From Microstegium vimineum (lineage: Eukaryota > Streptophyta > Magnoliopsida > Poales > Poaceae): 64,000 bases of DNA. The stretch is taken from NCBI GenBank assembly GCA_022036555.1, contig CM039133.1, forward strand, positions 9,207,894 through 9,271,893. Reading direction: 5' to 3'. Numbering within the stretch: position 1 is the first letter of the stretch; every line of letters begins with the position of its first letter. The notes below the pieces were generated by a model, which worked only from the letters and a program-made list of their open reading frames with translations, ran no database searches and had not been told where the DNA came from. Of the stretch, positions 1 to 10,000 are shown piece after piece. The translations under genes and the position numbers were made by a program.

Positions 1-1360
1 GTTTAGGCTAGGTAGTTCACTCAATGTATCTAGGGGGGGTCTTTGGGAAATAGCCAAAACCCGATAAATAGGGGGTGAAGGGGTATCCCTCATCCTATCT
101 CTTGAACCCTAATCATTTGCCCCAACTCTCTCTCTCTACCCTCTCTCTAGTTCATGAGATCCATAGGTTGATTTCACCAACCTCTGTAAGAACTCGCGAA
201 TCTTTTGGTGGGAATCGGAGGCCCAACTCTCCGAGTGTCATGGCATGGTTAGTTTCTTGATCGAGTCTTCCAGGTTGCTTGTGTTCTTCGCGTTTTGCCT
301 TTGTTCTCTCTTTTTCCCGAGATGATTTCTCTTTGTAGGGAGTAGCTTTGCAAAATCCGTTTGAACTAAGTTGTTCGTATTCGTGAGAAGCATCTTTGCA
401 CCGAAGGAATTCTCCTCAAACCTCACGAGTGCGTAGATCGGACATTTTCTTTGAAGTGTTCTTCGTTTTGCTCTCTTCTCCCCCAAATCTGAGTGTTCCC
501 GTTTATCCTCTCCAAATTGAGTGATGGTTTCTTCGGGATAGCTCCCCTACTGTACAAGGATCATCCCTACAAAATTTGGTTGCAGTTGGAGTTCATTTGG
601 TTGAGTTTTGGGAAGATTTGGCGGAGAGATTTTCGTTTTCGCGAGTTTCAGCAGTTCTGCTCGTGAGCGTCGGACGACTTTCCCCTAAGCTCCGGACCAT
701 AGCAAGTGGTCCGGCGGTCTTGACTTCTCTCGTGTCAAGAAGTAAGGGGCGTCGGACCACTCTCCGGACCACCCAGCTTTTGAGCTTCGGACCATAGGCA
801 AATGATCCGGTGGTTTAGCTGAGGGACTCTTCCATGCGTCGGACCACTCGCCTTAGTCCGACGGGGTAGTCCGGAGGTCTGGTCCGGTGGTCGGGTGCTC
901 ACTGCATTGTTTCGGCAAAGGCGAGGTAAAAGCTCCGGACCAGTGCTCCTTGGTCCGGTGGTAGCGTCGGACTAGTCCGGAGCATCGAGTCCGGAGGTCA
1001 GGTACTCACTGCATGTTTTGGTGAGGCTGAGGAAGGGCGTCGGACTAGTCGTCGGATCCGTCTCCGGACTAAGCACCGGACCACTCCCATCGGTCGGAGG
1101 TCCCAACTGAAGTAGTCCGGAGGTCTCTTTTTGGGTGTTGTTTTCGTCTGTTTTGCCTAGGTTCTTCCCTCTTTTCCATAAGGATTGAGAACTTGGTTTT
1201 TGGGGTTTCCGGTGAGTTTTTCTCCACTGCCGGTGAGCTCTCAATTCCCCAATTTCGTCTGAACCCCCCACCCATCAACTGGGTTTGGTTTTTGGGAAGA
1301 GTGCCCGAATATTTCGAGAGAAATTTGAGGCTCTCATTCAACCCCCTCTAGTCGCCGTTC
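1..1360. mobile_element. repeat-derived DNA, probably LTR-retrotransposon fragment
   Basis: There is no coherent coding sequence here. A promoter-like start (a TATA-like run near 64-70 followed by CT-rich DNA) leads into a stretch with many copies of short motifs such as gtccggaggtc, cggaccac and gtcggac between about 660 and 1120. Such motif-rich, TATA-bearing, ORF-poor DNA is typical of grass LTR-retrotransposon LTR/leader regions. Neither a complete LTR nor a target duplication is visible, and the left end lies outside the window. It stops at the 3' end of the disrupted NLR gene, so it may have truncated that gene. The assignment is inference from composition. Confidence 0.4.
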
Positions 1361-1424
1361 TCGGTCCTTCAGCAGCCCTTTCAGTCTGTAAATCGGTCCT
1401 TCAGCAGCCCTTTCAGTCTGTAAA
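1361..1424. repeat. 32-bp perfect tandem duplication
   Basis: Two identical 32-bp units, 1361-1392 and 1393-1424, each starting tcggtccttcagcag. They lie exactly at the join between the repeat DNA on the left and the last codons of the NLR reading frame on the right. Junction duplications of this kind can arise by slippage or end repair. Confidence 0.9.
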
Positions 1425-3861
1425 TCGTGAAGGCAAACTGCTCGTATCTCTCGGCGGCGGCGTTGAGTAGTTCTTCTGCACAAGGAGAAGGAGGAGACCA
1501 CCATATCCCCAGCTCCGTCAGTTCAGAAAGGTCGCCGAGTGCGTCCATGGCAACTGCCGTGCTCTGAAAAATGTCAAACCGTGACAGACGAGAAAGCGCC
1601 GCGACGTTCCCGATCCACTCCGGCAGCCTCATCTTGTCACAGAGCAGATGTTTCAGCCTCTGAAGACACACGGCGCTCGCAGGAAGCTCAGTGCCACGAA
1701 GGTCTAGCGTTGCCAGGTGCTGTAGCTGGCAAATCTGATGAGGGAGTTCGCTTATGGCCTTGTGGTCCCTGATGCTCAAGTACCGTAGATGAACAAGCTC
1801 AGCGATCTCCACTACATGTCGGTTCTCCAAGCCGTCGCAGCCTTCCAGGTCCAGTACCCTCAGAAAGACGAAATCCCTGAAGGAAAGTGTCGGCGGCAGA
1901 GCACCGCCGAAGATGAACAGCGAGCGGGTATGAGATACGTCCATTGATCCCTGGATGATGCCAACATCTTTCTCAGCATTCGTAACAGATAGCCGCCGAA
2001 TCCGAGGTAATTCGCCGCCCGACTTGGAAAGTTGGAAGACTCGTTCTTTCCATTGTCCAGCAGCAAGGTGGCAAAATCCTTCTCTCGAGTTGGTATGCGT
2101 CTGATGAGGCCATGGGTCGTGTAATAAACCTCTGGTTCACCATCACAACACCCATGAAGACCACCGCCACATGCTGCTGGCTAGATCATGTTTCTGTTCA
2201 CGAGATCGTCGAAGTAGCTGTGCCCTGCTTCCTCCAGTGCCGTCGTCGTCGTCGTCGCCCCGTGTTCTTCATCAGAGACAACAACAAACCTCTCAGCGAT
2301 CCAGCTCCGCACCGCGCGGTCACGGCAGATGGGCCGATGCTCTGGAAACACAGTGCTCAGGTACGCTAAGCAGGTCTTGAGGTAGTTGGGAAGAGCAAAG
2401 TAACCCAAGAGACAGATCTCTTCAGTCCTCCCAACGCCGCCGCTGCCGGTGAGACCAAGGCAGCTGTCGACGCCTTCCCACACGGTCCTCATGGGCGGCT
2501 TGTTCGCAAGCAAGCCGGACAAGACGTTGATGGCGAGCGGCGAGCCGTGGCATCGCTGGAGGACCTTGTCGGCGAGCTCTGCCAGCTCCGGCGGGCACGT
2601 GTCCTCTGAACCGAAGACTCTCCTGTAGAACAGAAGCCTCGCGTAGTCCCCTGTCAGGCTGGACATGTAGTAGAAGCTGGTGATCACGCGTGGCCATGGC
2701 GATCGCACCACGCGGTCGTCTCGTGTCGCTGTTATCAGGATCCTGCTTCCATTGCTGTTCCACCGGAAACATGGCCTCCAGCCGTCTACTAGACTAATGT
2801 CGTCCAGCACAATTAGGTACCATGGTTGTTGCAGAGATTTCATTCAGTGTGCAATTTTTCTTTGATGATGACAAGAGAATATATATATATATATATATAT
2901 GCACAGTATGTACGTACCTTTTATGTTCGATGGACCTGTCGATGAGCTCCTCGTCGTCGTCGTCCTTACAGAAGCAGGCGAAGCGGCGGCGGCCGTCGTC
3001 GCCGCAGCAAGGGTCCTTGACCTGGGCAAGTACGTCGGCGAGCACTGATTTCCAGCTTCGGTTCTCCGACGCCGACACCCAAGCGCGACAGTCGAAGTGG
3101 CCGCCGATGGCGCGGTACACCTCGTGAGCAAGCGTGGTCTTGCCCGTCCCGGCGTCTCCAACAATGGCCACCACCTGGCGCTCCGACGCCTCCCCGTCAC
3201 CGCTGCCCATGAGCAGCATCCTGGCGAGCTCGTCCCGCTGGCCGTCCACGCCGACGACCGCCGGCACCGGCACCTGCACCGGGAGAGGAGCAGCGTCTTC
3301 GAGTTCCGTGCGGGGGTTGATTTGGCTAGCATCCAGCTCAACAGCGAGCCGCCGCTTGATGGCCTCCGTCGCGGCGAGCTCGACGACGGCGACATTACTG
3401 TGGATTCGGCGGGCCGCCTTTGCCATGGCCGCCGCAGACCACTTCCTTGCGCTCGTCGTCGTCGTCGTCGGGAACCAGAACGCCGCCCACCCGCGCGTCC
3501 TCCTGTCCACGGGAAGCGCGAGCGAGAAATCGTCGAGGAAGTCCTCCGTGTCGTAGCAGAGCTCCCGGAGCGTCCTCGCGCAGTACCCTGGCGACGCAGC
3601 GGCGAGGGCGTCGTCGTCGGCCGCCACGTCGTCCGCCGAGACCCTGGAGACGAGGGACAGCGCCGCCAGGAGGTCGGCCCTGATGGAGGCGGCGCCTCGC
3701 GGCAGCAGCCGGCCGTTCTCCTCCTGCAGCATGGCGTCCAGCTTCGACACGACGGCGGCCACCGCCGCCGTGGTGCCGGCCATGTGTGGTGGTGTGATGA
3801 CGACCGTTCCCACGTACGTAGCGTACTGCGGCGACGGTGTGACGGACGCTGTCGGTTTCAT
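1381..3861 (-). pseudogene. CC-NBS-LRR (NLR) disease-resistance gene, disrupted
   Basis: NLRs are cytoplasmic immune receptors that sense pathogen effectors. Read on the minus strand, exon 1 (about 3861-2918) encodes an Rx-type N-terminal domain with an EDVID-like motif (LRELCYDTEDFLDDF) and a P-loop (GDAGTGKTTLA). Exon 2 (from 2820) gives kinase-2 (YLIVLDD), RNBS-B (GSRILITATR), a GLPL-like CHGSPLAINVLSG and an RNBS-D-like CLAYLSTVFPE. Then come a short winged-helix/linker region and a few LRRs (for example LRVLDLEGC, LVHLRYLSI). Damage: a TAG stop at 2181-2183 after NRNMI, with the same frame staying open beyond it to about 1860; then a frame change near 2030-2060 into the LRR frame (1944-1381). 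The LRR part is short and ends at repeat DNA. The phase-correct intron (2917-2821) begins GT but ends TG. A TATA-like run at about 3931-3941 makes the Met at 3861 (or 3783) the likely start, not the more upstream ATG. Confidence 0.8.
2880..2900. repeat. AT microsatellite in NLR intron
   Basis: A run of about ten AT units inside the 97-bp intron of the NLR gene. Confidence 0.9.
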
Positions 3862-4379
3862 TGGCCGGATCGACGGCGATCGAGGATGGTGGAGCTGGCT
3901 GATGAGATCAGGGGGCGGCGATGCTGGAACTATATATATGGGTGGGATAAGGATTGCGTCGATTTGTGAGGAAAGAACGGGTGTGTTTCCCAATCGAATT
4001 TTGGCTGATCATCTCCTTCCTTGTTTGGAACGCGAGATCCACCGACGCACGTATGCATTTTTGGAATTTCTGCTTGCCTGCCTGCTCGGCACCCTGAAAA
4101 TTTCAATCATAAAGGGGAAAAATAGGAAACTGAACTGATATTTGATACTACTATACTACTCTGAATATATATACACACATCATAATAAACACAATTGTAG
4201 TACCAATATTGTTGCACTTGTCAAGGTTATATGCAACACACAACAGACACCACTTCTTTTTACAACAAACAGGTTGATGAAAAGGTGGGGGCAACACAGC
4301 TGTTGACCTAAGGAGAAGGAACGGCAAAGCAGACGGCAGGCCAGCATTGGAGACGAAGCCACTGTGTACCCAGAGGGAC

Positions 4380-6637
4380 TCAGTCCTTGACATCAGCGAC
4401 GCCTTCAGAAGCTATCTGAAACCTCGCTTCCGCTTCAGCCAGGCAGGGAGAGCTTATTACTTTACAGATCCGCTTCTCCCCTCTTCCCTTGCGAACAGCA
4501 AGCCTGGCGGAGACAGTATCAGCGCTTTAAGAAACGGAATGGATAGGATCATAGGAACATAACAAAACTTGGGTCTTTGGAGATTGTAACTAATTAGTTC
4601 AGGCCGCATAATTTACCTTGTTGTGGAAGCATGAGCCATGATGTTACCACCAATGGGCTTGACCTGCGGTCCGGCAAACATAGCAGAGCCATCCACTTGT
4701 GCTACTACTTAATTGGTGATAACCACAGCGACTCCAAACTGCGGTGATCAATGGAAACAAATTAAGATAACAAGCAAACAATCATGAAGGGATATCCAGA
4801 CCAGAGTCTAAACTCTAAACAGCATTTTCATTTAACTTGAGAGCTAAAACGGAAACCATAAACAAAAGACTTGGTTTTCTCAAAGTCAAAGATAGAGAAG
4901 AATAACAACTTATATAAACCTCATCTGCTAACTTCTGAAGGCTTCTCAGGAACTTAGCCATATGCATTTGCCTCGCCGATAGCTCCCCTCTTCCTGAGAA
5001 ATCAGTTCTGTACAAAGCTGTGGCACTGTCAACAACCATTAGAGCAAACCTGCAAATGTAGATATTCAGATTAGAAATTCTGACCAAGCTACCTCTGTAA
5101 TCACTAGTCTTCATACCTATATACTGAGAATCAAAGAACACAGACATTGGCAGACTAAGCAGTTGCAGTGACAAATTTAGCTGGATTGTGCATTTCCTAA
5201 TGTGATGTGATCGTGAAGCAGCGCATCATGTATTCATGTTAGACTAAGTAGCAAACACTGCATTGGTATATCCCTACAGACAAACCAGGGAATACAATTA
5301 ATTAGCTGTATGTAATGCAAGGTTTGATATGACAAACACACCTCAGCTGATTAACCATTTTATGCTTTAGCTAGTTAGCTCATATGAATCGCAACAATGT
5401 CATGAATAATCTTGGGATATTCTTCTACAATGCTCATAGAGTGAAAACGGACAATACTAATGTTGTAAATAGTAATGAAGTCCAGTTCAATATGAGAGTT
5501 GCATTTGTATTTTAATATCGCATGGAACCGTATGTGGGTCCAAAGGATCAGTACTTTAACTAAGGCATGATCCCTTTGATTCTTAAGCAAAACATAACCA
5601 AATCAATTTCAATTTATTTACCTAGTGCACAACTGACAGAAAGTAAATCATGCTTATGTGCTCAAACTAACATATAATTCACATGTAGACTCAAAACAAT
5701 AAGTTGGACTTGCCTTGTCTCTATCATCATGGAAGCTGACTCCAGCAGAAGTCTGGATTGATGATCTGTATTATAAGCTCTGGCATAAGCCACATTCTCT
5801 AGCACATCAGCACCATTGAGCCCAAACCTATATTCCAGTATGAGCATGTTTAGCGATCAAATTTATGCTATAACAATTAAAAAAAATGCAGCTAAGGTAT
5901 CACCTGTCAGCTATCTGCAGGAGCCTTTGTGGTCTGAACGTACCCTCTGCATTAATGTACAGAGCCTTTCCTTCACCACCGCCTTGATCCAATGGAAGCT
6001 GCGATATAACTTGTTTACATATTTTACACCAACAAAACAAAACGGGAAAAGCCAAGAAGGGGTTGATAAACAAAAAATCTCACCTGACATGTAACACAAA
6101 GGGTGTGACACAATTGAGTCTTTCCACAGCGGGACTCACCATATATCTCTGTGATAGATCCTGTTTCTATCCCACCTGTTGCAGGTATGTCATAACAGAA
6201 TGCTAAACCAGTATGAGTAACTAGTATTAGTTCTGCAAGAAAAGTAAGATCATAGAATCTACAGGCTCATTACCCTCCAAGATCTTGTCAAGCTCTCTTG
6301 ATCCAGTTGTAACTTGAATAATCTCCAGCCTCTGCGCATGTAGTTGGCTGGCACTTGTAAATCCCAGCGGAACTATCTTGGATGCTGCGAAAGGTTTGTA
6401 GACAGTTATGAGTTAAACAGTGCCCAACACAACTTCCATACAACATACATAGCCTCAATACAGTGTCAATACATATACTACAGTCCCATATTACTTGCCT
6501 GCTTCAATTATCTTGTCAACTTTAGCTTCACTTATTCCTTTGATCTGCAAAAGATCTTTCCTTGGAGTGTAAGCCACAGCCTCCACAGAGATCTTGCCTT
6601 GCCGCCTTCTGCTGCTGCTGCTGCGCCGCCGAGATGT
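4380..6637 (-). pseudogene. RAD51: RAD51 recombinase, intron-containing decayed copy
   Basis: RAD51 forms the nucleoprotein filament for strand exchange in homologous recombination. Minus-strand exons read in order: about 6637-6499, 6384-6276, 6166-6084, 5998-5904, 5827-5714, 5049-4920, 4738-4617, 4503-4380. Peptides are unmistakable: VAYTPRKDLLQIKGISEAK, GFTSASQLHAQRLEIIQVTT, Walker [42 protein letters not shown], and a C-terminus ending ADVKD. Defects: the start codon is absent (sequence at 6633-6637 reads ACATC where ATGTC is expected before SAAQQQQQ). The N-terminal helix-hairpin-helix region is deleted and joins out of frame just after the Q-rich stretch. A TAA stop at 4709-4711 follows VVITN, where the family has Q. 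The usual Asp of YIDAEGTF is Asn. Splice sites remain good, and introns after 6499 and 5714 use GC donors. Retained introns make it a duplicated, not processed, pseudogene. Confidence 0.88.
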
Positions 6638-6639
6638 GG

Positions 6640-7073
6640 CCTTCTCCTTCTCTCACCTCCGCTGCTCAGTTTGTTTGTTCGAAGAGAAATGGAGGGCGGC
6701 AAGGCAAGGCAAGGCAAAGCAGAGACTGGGAGCATTTACTGGACCTCACATGGGCCTCCATCCAATGGCCCAACTAGTGGCCGTCGGCCCGCGTTTGATC
6801 GAGCACACACGGTAAGATGACCCTGGGCTGTGCTGGACTGGTCCGTGATCCAATCTCTGTTTCAGCTCTTTTCGAGCTAGCCCGAAACACAGTTATTGGA
6901 TCTGGAGCCCATCCGTGTCCGAGAAACGAAGCCCATATACATGCCGGACGGCCCTGCTCGGCAATCAACTTCCTCAGCAAGCAGAAGAGAAGAGAAGACG
7001 AGAGAGAGGGGGCCCGAGGTCCTCCTGCTCGATCCAGCGTCCGCCGTCACCGTCGTCGCCGCCGACAGGAGAG
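6640..7073. promoter_or_regulatory. shared 5' region between RAD51 relic and proteasome gene
   Basis: A gap of about 435 bp separates the head-to-head starts of the RAD51 relic (minus) and the proteasome alpha-5 gene (plus). It must hold the proteasome promoter and 5' UTR; the final 130 bp before the ATG are purine-rich then GC-rich, typical of a grass 5' UTR. A small GGCAA repeat lies near 6696-6720. No TATA box is obvious. Bidirectional activity is inferred from spacing only. Confidence 0.4.
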
Positions 7074-10000
7074 ATGTTTCTCACAAGGTGACTGGCCGGT
7101 TTCAGATCCCTCTGTCCTTTAAACCCTCTGGATCCAATCCTCGGCCGGCGGCGACTGCGGCGGGTCGTGTGCTGACGCGGTTGCATTCTCGGTTTGGGCG
7201 TCTTTGCAGGACGGAGTACGACCGCGGGGTGAACACCTTCTCGCCGGAGGGGCGGCTGTTCCAGGTCGAGTACGCCATCGAGGCCATCAAGGTGAGATCC
7301 CCTCTCCTTCTCTCTCTCTCTCTTTGCTGCATCGCTTCGTAGAGGAAAGACAACGTGCTGTATCCAATCGAATCTGAGCAGCGGGGACGCCGAGATGTCG
7401 AGTGCCTGTGCTGGACTGCTGGGGACTTTTGCGACGACGAGGCTAGATTTGTGGGGTTGGCTGTTGTTGCGTGGGCGCAAATCTGAAAGGGCGCAGTTGG
7501 ATTTTTTTTAGGATTTACAGAATTGCTGGGATTTGTGAGTTGAGGGGGTTATGAATGAAGTCAGGAGTATGGCTCACTTGAACTTACTAGTTGAGGTTTG
7601 GGATTGTGGAAGGTTTGGGGTTCTGTGTCTAGTTAGTTTATTACTGAGTCAATTTCAGCCTGGCATGTGATGGCATGCTCTTTTTTCCTCAATTGCACTG
7701 GACTGACACTGCATTAGTAAGCAGAAAGTAGCTCAAGGACAAGCACTTGCACTCAAGTACACACACAAAACTTGTACTGAATTCTGTGCAGTATGCCAGG
7801 CCTTTACTTTTTTGAGATTTATATGGGTTTTGTGTGACAAAGTGATGCTTATGTTGCTGTTCCCTTTGCTCTTGCAGTTGGGATCCACTGCGATTGGATT
7901 GAAGACAAAGGATGGTGTTGTCCTCGCCGTCGAGAAACGTGTGACCTCGCCACTGCTGGTACTTACTGAGTTACTTTTCCCTTCCTCTTAGCTGGTACTA
8001 GCGCTTGATTGTATGGTGGCAAACATTGGGATGTTAAATTGAGAACAATGGAACATTGCTTGCTGACCAAACGTTAATGATCGAATTATAGTGATTTCTT
8101 ATACAAGGTTTGTTATCTTTAGGTAGCTCCTCTTTCACAAAGTTGTGCAGCCCCTCATTCTACTGCAGGTTATTTTTTGGGCAATATTTTAACCTACAGC
8201 TGATGTGATCTTAGAGTTTTGAGCTCAACATTATTCAATTTTGTGCTGTGAATGTGATAACAGGAATGGTTTATTTAGAGGATATGGCAGCTCCACTTAG
8301 CCTCTGGTTTTCATGCTATAGGTTGTTTCATGTTTAAATTGTTAATAATGAATTCAGCTTTTCTTTGCTCTTTGATGTTATAGGAACCAAGCAGTGTGGA
8401 GAAAATCATGGAAATTGATGAGCACATAGGCTGTGCCATGAGCGGACTTATCGCTGATGCTAGAACGTTAGTGGAGCATGCTCGTGTTGAAACTCAGGTA
8501 CTTTCCTGGGTTATATACATATTACATGTTGGGAGCTTTATCTGTTATTCTGACTTGACATGTTTACAATCAGAGTCATAGGTTCTCATATGGGGAGCCA
8601 ATGACTGTAGAATCTTCTACACAAGCTATCTGTGACTTGGCTCTACGCTTTGGCGAAGGTGATGAAGAGTCAATGGTTAGTCTCATTTATGTTATTGTAT
8701 CACCTCCAGAATGCAAGAACAAGATTAATTTGCTGCTGACTACATTTCATTTCTTCAACTTCAAAATATAAGATGGATTTACACCAATATCTTATTTGCT
8801 GCATTTCAAATTTGGTTTGATGTAGCCTGCTTATATTTTTCCAGTGTTCTGACTGGAGGAAATTGAATCCAGTTTAACATTCAGGTGGTCAGCTCTATTA
8901 CTCCCATAAGACCATAATGACTACTAGAAGAGATAACAAACGTTACTGGCCTTTATGAAATGATGAGGAATTTATTAATGTAGAGGGTAGACCTATCCTA
9001 CCTGAATTAGTTCTTTCATCTTTAAACATTACCTTACCAAAGGGCAAAGACCTAATGGTCAACATGGACCTATTAATTGCTTTTGTTAAGGTTCAGTTGC
9101 AAAAGGTTGAAAGCTTCCCCCATTTGCCAACTATTTTGATATGGCAACCCACTAGTAGTTTTCCCAGCATTTATACACCCACAGTTTCCTGCATCACCAG
9201 TTTACTTTTATACGTATTTCCATACAAATAGCTTGTAGATGGGTGTGCTAAAGTCATTAAAATCATTTCATGTATCAGCGTTCTAATATGCTTTATTTGT
9301 TTGTGCAGTCACGGCCATTTGGAGTGTCTCTCCTAATTGCTGGACACGATGAGAATGGACCTAGCTTGTAAGTGTTGATCCATTTAGCTGACTGGACTGG
9401 ATTTTCTTAACTGCTGTCTTTAGAATCCATGTTTTTCTTAAACAGGGGAGGTTTTCTTCTTTTTCTTATGCAAATCATTGTACTATAATGCATTGAAATT
9501 TCTTTTTTGTTGATTTTTTTTAGAGTTTGGGCTGTCATGGTTAGGTGGGTTGTTTTACTAAGTTTTCTTCAGAAAAAAAGTCATTGTACTGTCATGCATT
9601 GTAATTTCTTTTTGTTGGATCTTTTTAGATTGCCATGGTAAACACTAATTTGTAGTGGATATCCTTTTGCTGCAGAGAGTAGACTTGCCATTTGTTTTTT
9701 TTTGTTGTTTTTTTTGAAATAAAGGCAGGAGCTCTGCCGCTCAATTAAGATGAAAGAGTAAAATGTACAAGAAGGTTAGCCAAACGAGATACCGAAACGG
9801 CACCCAAGAGGCTTAACCACCCGACGATACGCGGCTGAACACAAACACGACACACATCCATGGGTCATCGTTGCCGATCATGTAAGCCAAGCTCCGACTT
9901 CCCATGGTGGCCACCCACTCGTCACACCCAACAAGTCCAAAGCTAACGGCCGCCACCGGTCATCGTTGCCAAGCTCGACCACGAAGAGCGGCTCTGACAT

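Noticed and set aside
3097..3969. 290-aa open frame on the plus strand across the NLR
   Set aside because: It is the complement of the GC-rich NLR exon, with Arg/Pro/His-rich low-complexity protein and no family match; the minus strand has clear NB-ARC motifs.
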